From Glomus cerebriforme (Eukaryota > Glomeromycota > Glomeromycetes > Glomerales > Glomeraceae), in contig QKYT01000207.1 of the NCBI GenBank assembly GCA_003550305.1, forward strand, positions 62,726-79,013: a stretch of 16,288 bases of DNA, in the 5' to 3' direction. This document shows, piece by piece, positions 9,042-16,288 of the stretch (position 1 is the stretch's first letter; every line of letters starts with the position of its first letter). The notes below the pieces were generated by a model, which had not been told where the DNA came from, made no database searches, and was given only the letters and a program-made list of their open reading frames with translations. A program made the translations under genes and the position numbers.

Positions 9042-9121
9042 GATTTTTTTTTAAAATTATTTATTAAATAATTTTATTTACCAGGAACAGAAAATCTAAT
9101 TTTTTTTTAAAAAAGATCTAC

Positions 9122-9148
9122 AAATTACCTAAATTACCTAAATTACCT
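9122..9148. repeat. Three tandem copies of AAATTACCT
   Basis: Three exact 9-bp repeats in a row, followed by a related CCGTCCAATRA-type word seen twice (about 9153-9163 and 9177-9187). Simple minisatellite-like sequence. Confidence 0.85.
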
Positions 9149-9581
9149 ACATCGTCCAATAAGCATGATAAACATACCGTCCAATGAATGTGCTTGTCAT
9201 CTGACAGTATAAATTAAACACTTTGAGCAAAATTTCGTTAAATTCTTAACGTAAATTTTTACATTTTTGAGCAGCGATGGTCATCGGACCTCTTGAAAAT
9301 TTAGTGATGTATTATAGGACTTTCTCCCGAATTGTTGTACGTACTCAAACTGGTTGTATGCAAACTGCAACCCTTCTAGCCAAAGAAAACCCCAGATAAA
9401 TTAACAACTAGCCTTATTTTTAATCATTAGTTCTATTTATACATTAATAATATATATACAAGTCAACTGAGTATTATGGACCATCATTATGATCTAATAA
9501 GTTGAAGTCGTTTTGATATATACCAGTGGTAGTGAGAATGAAACAATCGTATCACTAGTTCGGAATTACAATGCATTTAAT

Positions 9582-9720
9582 AGGAGAAAGAAACGGATTT
9601 AGCTAATTAATTAATAATATTAAAGCTATATCATACCCCTTTAGAAGTTAAAAACTTGTTGTTCATTATTATTGCGAAAAAAAAAACACCGAAAGCAATT
9701 GCTAAAAATTAAAAATAGAT
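9582..9720 (+). pseudogene. Broken counterpart of the 5296-5662 fragment
   Basis: Aligns with unit 1 from AGGAGAAAGAAA to GCAATTGCTAAAA. The unit 1 donor GGTAAACTAA reads AGCTAATTAA here, so the putative intron has lost its GT. Single-base deletions around 9650 and 9695 shift the frame. Clearly non-functional if it derives from a coding sequence. Confidence 0.35.
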
Positions 9721-10734
9721 TTGGTTTCGATTTAGAAAAAGCTAACATTAAGTTAACTATACTTATATAAAGCGATTTATTATCTTGTTTTTTTAATTTG
9801 TACTTACAAGCTTAATGAATAATAGTACGGTATTATATCATAGATCGAAAAAAAGAAGAGTATATATATATCAAATATTGTTTCCTTAAATATATCAATA
9901 TTTATTTTGTGAAACCTAAATTAAATTTTGCGCAGATCATGATGTACCCCACGAGTTACAATAAATAATAATAGTGCAAAAATTATTTTCTACAGATTTT
10001 AGACATTTAGAAAGGTTTAAATCTCCAATCATAAAAAATTTCTTTGAATGTAAATATATATGTAGGGTATGTAGGGGGGTCGCCATTATATATATCACTA
10101 TGTATTGAATACAATATTGACTATAGTGACACTTTTGACAGATAAACATTTGGTAGATCATTTACTTCATTTACTGTGATATAAAATACATTAATGTATT
10201 TTGAAAATGATAATGGAAAAATTACATGATAAAGTCAGAGATTAATTTGTTTATTTTTCCCAACTATTCGGTGTTAAGTTAATTAAATACAGCTATTAGT
10301 AAAAATAGAATGCAAACTTTATTGAAGAAATTTGTCGGTGTTACATACATCAATTACATAATTAGTAGATTTGTTGCACTTTTGTGTGCAATGTTAGTAT
10401 ATTCAGCTTTATCTTGACAGATCACGTCTTAGAATTTAAGAAACTTTTTCCGACGAAACTTTCAATTCTTTTTATAGTAAATCCTCCGATATGTAAGCAT
10501 GAAAAAAAATTTAAAATTTTCAATTAACGATTTTATTTTAATAGGCGATAGAAAATAAATTTTTAGTTTGGATTCATAAATAAAAAAATTAAGGTTGTGA
10601 AATTCGTTATTTACGTGTGACAATATTTTTTTATAAACGAATTAAAACCACGTTGATAAATTATACCAATAAAAATTGAAAAGAATAAAAATATTATTTA
10701 TATCTTATTAACTATATCGGTATAGTATGAGCTT

Positions 10735-11240
10735 CCCCTAACAGATAATAAACTAAGGTTTAGTCTATTAACTGATATCCGGTTAATATTAATCAGTACC
10801 TGTATTATGACGGATAATCCAAATTACACTTTCGGATACTTCGCATACTTTATGTTTAAAGTTCATTACTTATAAATTACATTTTTAATAAAAGTACACT
10901 CTTCTAAAAATATACTGTACATCAATAAAAACAACAAAGAAAAATATTGCAAGTATGGAGAATATAATGAACAGTCTTCTTTAAAACCTCAAATACACTT
11001 ACAGTATATCAGCACTTGATAACATAGATGGAATTGAAAATAATATAGTAAATGAAATTCGATATCAATAAACTGCCGCACTAGAAACCCAGGATAATCT
11101 CGTTAAGTAGATTATCCGTTACTAGCTGACATAGATACAATTTTTTCAAACATGTAACCCGGTTCCAAGTTCTACGGTATACTGTATCTCATCTAATAAT
11201 CATTGAAATTAAATGTTGTGCATCAAAAAAAAAAAATAGT
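10735..11240. repeat. About 500-bp block shared by units 2 and 3 only (copy in unit 2)
   Basis: From GCTTCCCCTAACAGATAAT to the A run and GTTCACTCAACAATAATTG it is nearly identical to 15090-15595. In unit 1 the flanks meet around 7535-7565 without it. A 9-bp inverted repeat, GGATAATCT/AGATTATCC (11092-11100 and 11109-11117), is intact here. The unit 3 copy has lost the right arm. No terminal repeats or target duplication were evident, so insertion in units 2 and 3 or deletion in unit 1 are both possible. Confidence 0.6.
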
Positions 11241-11318
11241 TCACTCAACAATAATTGATTAAACAATATTGTTTCATTGTGAGCGTTAAAAATATTTTTT
11301 GATAAACTATTTCCGTGA

Positions 11319-11594
11319 TTATAATATAATGTACAGTGTTAAATGTCTAGTAAAATCGGGTTTAAAATTCTGATAATCGCAAAATTCGCAATCAAAAAAT
11401 TTTATATCTATCTCGTTATCTCCGAACATGCGCGCGAGATAATAAATTGTTGCATGATAATTTATTGAAAGAATGAAACATTGTTTCGCTGTGTAAGTCT
11501 TGTGGAACTCTATTATTTGTGTGTCAGATTGAGATGGGCGAGCATTCAGAAAAAAATATGATGCTGTTAAGGTAAGTTTTTTTTTTATATTCAT
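11319..11594 (-). other. Repeat-borne minus-strand ORF, 91 aa, unit 2
   Basis: Encodes a frame containing IIEFHKTYTAKQCFILSINY and MFGDNEIDIKFFDC. The unit 3 ORF at 15699-15917 is its homologue. Two internal length differences between the two are in frame (QSD against V, and EFC absent). Unit 1 and unit 0 counterparts break the frame. No known domain. Because units 2 and 3 are nearly identical DNA, an open frame in both is weak evidence of coding. Confidence 0.2.
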
Positions 11595-12050
11595 AAAGTT
11601 GATGAAAAATTAAGAAAAAAATCCACACCTTTTGAATTTCTCATATTTTTAAATAATTAAATTTGGGAATTATTTTTTTTGGGATTAATTCCTATAAAAT
11701 TCATGTGAAATAAAATATTTACATATTCACATGTAAAAAATGCGATCAAAATGCGATTGCCTCGTGGAAAGTTTGACGTAAAAAAAATTGATGATTATAC
11801 TATTTTAATCGATTCTCCGATAGTTTTGAAGATAAATCATGTAAACACATTTTTTATTAGTAATTACANGTTGCAGAATTCAATGTTTTATCTGAACGAT
11901 CAGCACCCATGAATAAATAAAATAAGTACGACATTATATTTTAAAAATTTATTGTGTCACTCTTTTTATTTTTTATTATGAGAAAAATATGTATTATGGC
12001 AATGTAATTTAAAAAGTACATTGTAAGTTTTATCATATAATGGTAATGTA

Positions 12051-12065
12051 GCGCGTTCTGCGCGC
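12051..12065. promoter_or_regulatory. GC-rich palindrome upstream of kinase remnant (unit 2)
   Basis: GCGCG-TTCTG-CGCGC, 99 bp before the kinase ATG. It is the perfect-arm form of the near-palindrome at 8336-8350 and keeps its position relative to the remnant. Confidence 0.3.
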
Positions 12066-12163
12066 TTCATTTAAATTTTTTTTTTTAAAAAAAAATTTTA
12101 AATTCACATTTTTATTGATAAAATTAAATAAACAAACTAAAAACTGGATTTTGAAGGCTGGAT

Positions 12164-12378
12164 ATGACCTTGGACGATAAATATTTATCATAAGGGGAAT
12201 GTCCAGAGTCAAAGGGAAACGAAATGCCGTATCATGGTTCAAAAATTGCGACATTTCAAATTTGAAAGACAATTTTTGTAATTGGACTGGTGGAAGTTTT
12301 ATGATAGATGAATTTATTAGAGAAACACAATTAAATGCAAACGAGATTATTGATCATTATCAATTTTCTTTAAAATAA
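12164..12378 (+). pseudogene. Decayed kinase N-terminus, unit 2
   Basis: Counterpart of 8437-8640. It opens MTLDDKYLS, then meets a TAA (12191-12193) where unit 1 has TACGAG. Bases lost in the CPEC segment (about 12203-12215) shift the frame, and the third Cys of the pair motif is Phe (TTC for TGC). Further on, the frame again reads NFCNWTGGSFMIDEFIRE and TQLNANE. After about 12345 the sequence is unrelated to unit 1 and stops at 12376-12378, before the Gly-rich loop. It is a dead remnant. The minus-strand ORF over it (12033-12272) is a shadow. Confidence 0.8.
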
Positions 12379-12554
12379 GAATGAAATGAAGAGGTGACTT
12401 CTTTTATTAATGCTAATGGGTAAGTTTATGTCAAAATTAGATCAAACTTATTAACGAAATCATTTACTCCACAATCTGGGGGTTAGATAAATAAACGGAG
12501 GCCAATTCATAGGTTACACAGCTTGATCAACGATAATACCATATGTAATTTTAG
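12379..12554. other. Junction between kinase remnant and inverted PHP copy
   Basis: Sequence not matched elsewhere in the window. On the minus strand it supplies the last 13 codons of a short chimeric ORF (stop at 12514-12516) that begins with the copied PHP start. Confidence 0.4.
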
Positions 12555-12853
12555 GAAGTGCGTTTTCCTCTTGGTTCATTTTATATTTCGAGAAAAAAAA
12601 GTGAATTAAACAATCATTGCGAACATAAGGTTCTTATATCAGATTATTCAGATATCGAACCGCAGCTAATAATTGTATATTTTTTTTTTGAACAGACATA
12701 ATTTTTGATTGATAACAACATCTTTTTAAGAGCATAGTTTTAAATACTTTCAACCGAGTTAAACAAAATCAAATAGGAAAAGAATAAAGAAACTTACAAA
12801 ATACAATTTCATATTGGCATAACCAAGGAGCAAAGAAAAGTATAAAGGACATG
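12555..12853 (-). pseudogene. Inverted copy of the PHP gene 5' region and first eight codons
   Basis: Read on the minus strand, 12853 to about 12730 matches 1145-1258. After a gap, about 12720 to 12555 matches about 1709-1927, including the ATG (12579-12577) and codons for M-N-Q-E-E-N-A-L, with Asp2 changed to Asn. Similarity then stops. Compared with the PHP gene, this copy lacks the stretch holding the transposon together with about 66 bp left of it. It also lacks about 62 bp (equivalent to about 1781-1843) that include the CACGTG box and part of the TATA box. No exon material past codon 8 is present, so it cannot encode the enzyme. Confidence 0.85.
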
Positions 12854-13202
12854 AATAATATGTATAAAAATTCCAGTTTATTTAAATTGTTTGTGATAAT
12901 TTACGAAATTATCTTACAGAAAACTTACTATGATAGGTTTAATTGGTCTTATATCTTTTAGATAATTTATGTATGCTTCATATTATAGGACTTTCTCACG
13001 AATTGCTGTACTCAACATCAGGAAATTATTAACGTATAGGATTTACAGAGAAATCTATGTTGAACTACCGTAGAAATCTAAGTAGAACCAATATATTCCG
13101 AATACCCTGTACCGGAATACGTGGAATATGAACTACCATTTTCTAAGTCGTCACACGTGATTTAATCGGAGGATTTTTTTAATAATTTTTTTTTTTTTTA
13201 TA

Positions 13203-13273
13203 CCTCCGAACTGAACACCTCAGTTATATTGTTAATATGTCAATCTCCAACCTATCTACTGCACTATTTGATT
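13203..13273 (-). ncRNA. Second tRNA-like sequence, more decayed
   Basis: The minus strand shares its 5' part with the 8972-9041 element (AAATCAAATAGT...AGT) and has a TAGTGCAGTAGATAGG box A-like word. The box B region, GTTCAGTTCGG, is poor. An A-rich tract with a run of 13 A follows (plus-strand Ts 13187-13199). The two elements lie at different places relative to their repeat units, which favours independent insertion. Confidence 0.3.
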
Positions 13274-13620
13274 TTTTTTATTTACTTAAATTTTTATTTG
13301 TTTTAAAAATTTTCTTTCAAAGAATAAAAAAAAATATGAGAACCACAGCAAATATTTCTTGAATTAAAAAAGAACTAATAAAGTTTTCATTCTATATATT
13401 AAATATTGATATTGATCTATTTTGTATTGTTATACTGTGATATTAATAATTTCTTGAATTTTGCAGTAGATCTGCAGATGAATTCTACATATTTCGCTAA
13501 AGAATCCTACAGATTTCCAATGAAATATGATACACGGAAATCTATATAATCTAGGAACCTAACGTTTAGATTAGCCTGTATAAATAGTCTTTAAATTGTG
13601 CGGATCTGTGCCTGATCTAT

Positions 13621-13703
13621 ACTTAAAAGTTAAGATCTTTTGATTGGCAAATTTATGTTAATACTTAATAGTTAAGACCTTTTATCGGCAAATTTCGGTA
13701 ATT
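13621..13703. repeat. Two tandem copies of a 40-42 bp sequence
   Basis: ACTTAAAAGTTAAGATCTTT at 13621 and ACTTAATAGTTAAGACCTTT at 13663 begin two copies that both run on to GGCAAATTT and GTTAAT/GGTAAT. About 80-85 percent alike by eye. Confidence 0.75.
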
Positions 13704-14148
13704 GACATTTTACTAATACTAATTAGTAGTAGATAATTATAACATAGTATTTCACATATAACATATGAATTTCTTTAAAATGCATTCCCAAAATTTTTTT
13801 AATATATTTTCTTTGAAAATGGGTAGGTTTCATGTATAGGAATTTGATTTTTTAAATTTTTTAACTGATTTTATTCGAAGAGATTTCATTATACAGATAT
13901 TGCACACATTTTAAAAGATCATTCGAATAATCACATCGAGAGGATTTTGCAATATGATCACTGGATGGCGAGAAAATGAAGAAAGAATAAAAAAATTAAA
14001 TTAAAAAAGTATTATTTATCAGTATAAATGGTTATATTGAAAAACATATTGATGCAGAAGGAAGCTTAATTAAATAATAAAATTATATGTATTTTTGCTC
14101 CTCTTAAAATATAAAAAATTTTCTCATATTTTATTATCATTTTCGTTC

Positions 14149-14286
14149 ATGGCGTTAAAAGAACTAACCGCCATTACTTTCGCCGAGAACCAAAGATCGA
14201 AAAAAAGAAGAGGATATATTAAAGTTCTTTTGAAACATCATGATCAAATATTGCTGTCTAAAAAAATGACACGAAAAAAGCTATAA
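14149..14286 (+). other. Small ORF in unit 3, 45 aa, unrecognised
   Basis: Starts at ATGGCGTTAAAAG and encodes a basic peptide ending KKMTRKKL, with QRSKKRRGYIKVLLKHHDQ inside. The open frame can be read 18 codons further upstream from 14095, but that part is A/T-run sequence. The unit 1 counterpart is frameshifted and the unit 2 counterpart nearly lost. This suggests a decaying exon rather than a live gene; no family is recognised. Confidence 0.2.
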
Positions 14287-14766
14287 ACGTATTATATTTT
14301 AAAACCTAATGCACCTAATTTCGCGATCAAATTATCAGGTTACAAATAAATAAAAATTATTTCTATGCAAATATATATGTGGGGGGTGCATCGCCATTAT
14401 AATGTTTAATTATTGACAATTTGACAATTTGTATTTGGTAGATACAGTACATACAGTACATATACTGTATGATATTTAGATATACACGATAATGATTAAT
14501 TTGTTTATTTTTCGGTGGTAAGTTAATTAAATACAGCTATTAGTAAAAAAAGAATGCAAACTTTATTGAAGAAATTTGTCGGTGTTACATACATTAATTA
14601 CACTAATTAGTATATATTTTTGATTTGCACTTTCGTGTGCAATATTAGCCTTAGAATTTAAGTTTCAATTCTTTTTATAGTAAATCCTCCGATGTGTAAG
14701 CATGAAAAAAATTTTAAAATTTTCAATTAACGATTTTATTTTAAGTAATAGGCGATAGAAAATAAA

Positions 14767-14914
14767 ATTGTCCCTATGAAAATAAAGGTACAGAAAACAT
14801 CATACTGCATCCTAAATGGGTTCAAATTTAGAACAATTTTTGGATATTTTGAGCCCATTTCGGACGCTTTTTGGATTTCCTTTTTCATAGGGCTAGTTTC
14901 TTGCCCAATTTTAT
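14767..14914. mobile_element. Foldback (MITE-like) insertion in unit 3
   Basis: Compared with unit 2 around 10555-10575, unit 3 carries roughly 150-185 extra bases here. The extra DNA folds on itself: CCCTATGAAAA (14772-14782) against TTTTTCATAGGG (14881-14892), an inner pair AAATGGGTTCAAA / TTTTGAGCCCATTT, and an outer pair ATAAAATTG (14762-14770) / CAATTTTAT (about 14906-14914). Only the absence from unit 2 and the nested symmetry are seen; exact ends and any target duplication are unclear. There is no ORF, so it is non-autonomous. Confidence 0.55.
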
Positions 14915-15089
14915 AGTAATGTTCACTTTGTCAAGTAAAAAACAATTAAACTTGAGTTTAGATTCATAAAAAAAAAATAAGGTTGTGAAATTCGTTATTT
15001 ACGTGTAACAATATTTTTTTTATAAACGAATTAAAACCACGTTGATAAATTATACCAATACAAATTGATATCTTATTAATTATATCGGT

Positions 15090-15595
15090 ATAGTATGAGC
15101 TTCCCCTAACAGATAATAAACTAAGGTTTAGTTTATTAACTGATATAATCCGGTTAATATTAATCGAGTATCTGTATTATTCCGAATTATACTTTCGGAT
15201 ACTTCGCATACTCTAAGTTTAAAGTTCATTACTTATAAATTACATTTTAATAAAAGTACACTCTTCTAAAAATATACATCAATAAAAACAACAAAGAAAA
15301 TATTGCAAGTGTGAAGAATATAGTGAACAGTCTTCTTTAAAATCTCAAATACACTTATATCAGCACTTGATAACATAGATGGAATTGAAAATAATATAGT
15401 AAATGAAGTTCAACCAAGATATCAATAAACTGCCCACTAGAAACCCAGGATAATCTCGTTAACGTTACTAGCTGACATAGATACAATTTTTTCAAACAGG
15501 TAACCCGGTTCCAAGTTTTACGGTATACTGTACTGTATCTCATCTAATAATCATTGAAATTAAATGTTGTGCATCAAAAAAAAAAAAATAGTTCA
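15090..15595. repeat. About 500-bp block shared by units 2 and 3 only (copy in unit 3)
   Basis: Near-identical to 10735-11240 with small indels. It has lost about 10 bases at about 15461, removing the right arm of the GGATAATCT inverted repeat. The 62-codon minus-strand ORF across 15355-15543 looks like chance. Confidence 0.6.
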
Positions 15596-15698
15596 CTCAA
15601 CAATAATTGATTAAACAATATTGTTTCATTGTGAGCGTTAAAAATATTTTTCGATAAACTATTTCCGTGATTATAATATAATGTGCAGTGTTAAATGT

Positions 15699-15917
15699 CT
15701 AGTAAAAATCGGGCTTAAAATTCTGATAATCGCAATCAAAAAATTTTATATCTATCTCGTTATCTCCGAACACGCGCGCGAGATAATAAATTGTTGCATG
15801 ATAATTTATTGAAAGAATGAAACATCGTTTCGCTGTGTAAGTCCTGTGGAACTCTATTATTTGTGTGACAGATGGGCGATCAATCAGAAAAAAAAATATA
15901 AATTTTTTTATATTCAT
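15699..15917 (-). other. Repeat-borne minus-strand ORF, 72 aa, unit 3
   Basis: Homologue of the 11319-11594 ORF, with IIEFHRTYTAKRCFILSINY and VFGDNEIDIKFFDCDYQNF. It differs from unit 2 by three substitutions (K/R, Q/R, M/V) and in-frame indels over the core. No domain recognised and no promoter evidence. Confidence 0.2.
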
Positions 15918-16288
15918 AAAGTTGATGAAAATTAAATTAATTTTAGTGAATTTTTTGGAAAAAAATCCACACCTTTTGAATTTCTAATATTTTAAATAAT
16001 TAAATTTGGGAATTGGAACAAACTTATTTTTTTGGGATTAATTCCCATGAAATTCATGTGAAATAAAATATTTATATATTCACATGTAAAAAATGCGATC
16101 AAAATGCGATTGCCTCGTGGAAAGTTTGACGTAAAAAAAATTGATGATTATACTATTTTAATCGATTCTCCGATAGTTTTGAAGATAAATCATGTAAACG
16201 CATTTTTTATTAGTAATTATAGATTGCAGAATCCAATAACGATCAGCGCCCATAAATAAATAAAATAGGTACGACATTATATTTTAAA

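Larger units (their letters stand above)
8831..9314. other. Spacer between units 1 and 2
   Basis: No gene seen. It contains a short near-palindrome, TGGACAGATTGTCCA, just after the kinase remnant (about 8836-8850), a T run at 8949-8961, the tRNA-like sequence at 8972-9041 and three tandem AAATTACCT copies at 9122-9148. Confidence 0.5.
9315..12345 (+). repeat. Unit 2 of the threefold direct repeat
   Basis: Carries the same ordered landmarks as unit 1 and is closest to unit 3. About 10310-10730 matches 14552-15110 (apart from an insertion in unit 3), 10730-11240 matches 15085-15590, and 11250-11870 matches 15595-16220, all at visibly higher identity than to unit 1. Similarity to unit 1 ends abruptly at about 12345, inside the kinase remnant. 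One ambiguous base (N) lies at 11869. Confidence 0.75.
13020..13800. other. Unmatched segment inside unit 3, no gene
   Basis: No coding frame supported. It holds the second tRNA-like sequence (13203-13273), a CACGTG box at 13154-13159, a 7-bp inverted repeat TCGGAGG/CCTCCGA (13166-13172 and 13203-13209) around a T-rich tract, a degenerate cluster of AGATTTC-like words (13030-13550) and a two-copy repeat at 13621-13703. Confidence 0.45.
12970..16288 (+). repeat. Unit 3 of the threefold direct repeat (cut by window end)
   Basis: Begins with a short match (12975-13015, TATTATAGGACTTTCTC word) to 9312-9335. After about 780 bp of unmatched sequence, similarity resumes at 13803 (ATATTTTCTTTGAAAATGGG, matching 6300) and continues to the end. 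At 16288 the unit has reached ATTATATTTTAAA, equivalent to 8205 and 11947. A kinase remnant would be expected about 220 bp beyond the window. Confidence 0.7.

Noticed and set aside
9937..10161. 74-codon minus-strand ORF
   Set aside because: Not open in units 1 or 3 and rich in TAT/ATA repeats.
12033..12272. 79-codon minus-strand ORF in unit 2
   Set aside because: Antisense of the kinase remnant and its A/T-run leader; not kept in unit 1.
14441..14475. ATACAGTACATACAGTACATATACTGTAT-type palindromic stretch as an operator
   Set aside because: Short simple-sequence symmetry with no adjacent gene; likely chance or slippage. The figure here describes the region in outline only.
15355..15543. 62-codon minus-strand ORF
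   Set aside because: The equivalent unit 2 sequence carries indels that break it; no motif.
1..16288. CRISPR array, bacterial operon, phage or anti-phage system, rRNA genes
   Set aside because: The repeats are long, few and diverged, with no regular spacers; genes have spliceosomal introns; no such genes were recognised.

Overview
The window looks like nuclear DNA of an early-diverging fungus, most likely an arbuscular mycorrhizal fungus (Glomeromycotina, Rhizophagus-like). The evidence is the very strong A+T richness, short GT-AG introns, fungal-style 5' and 3' signals, and fragments of a protein-kinase family (a CxxC...CxxC head, an NWTSG block, then a Gly-rich loop) that is hugely expanded in that lineage. 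This is inference from recognition; no search was run. There is no operon, CRISPR array, phage or bacterial-type system. I did not find a convincing new multi-gene system; the interest lies in one intact gene and in how the DNA around it has been duplicated and invaded.

Layout. 1-490: an inverted partial copy of a long repeat unit. 491-1144: spacer. 1145-1903: 5' region of the only clearly intact gene, interrupted by a 375-bp Mutator-like miniature transposon (1325-1699, perfect 9-bp target duplication). 1904-3599: a four-exon gene for a 458-residue membrane-anchored PHP-domain (polymerase and histidinol phosphatase type) metallohydrolase, with a poly(A) signal at 3711. 3730-4740: spacer with a decayed open frame.

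About 4775-16288: three degenerate direct copies of a roughly 3-4 kb unit (unit 1 about 4775-8830, unit 2 about 9315-12345, unit 3 about 12970 to the window end). Units 1 and 2 end in the same kinase N-terminus: cut short in unit 1 (8437-8829) and plainly dead in unit 2 (12164-12378). Unit 3 leaves the window before the corresponding place. Between units 2 and 3 lies an inverted, promoter-damaged copy of the PHP gene's 5' region (12555-12853). Unit 3 carries an extra small foldback element (around 14767-14914), and two tRNA-like sequences beside homopolymer tracts lie at 8972-9041 and 13203-13273.

Overall: one probably functional gene (PHP) in a region of segmental duplication, inversion and small transposon insertion, where kinase-family genes are being copied and are decaying. 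Repeat boundaries were placed by eye and are accurate to a few tens of bases.
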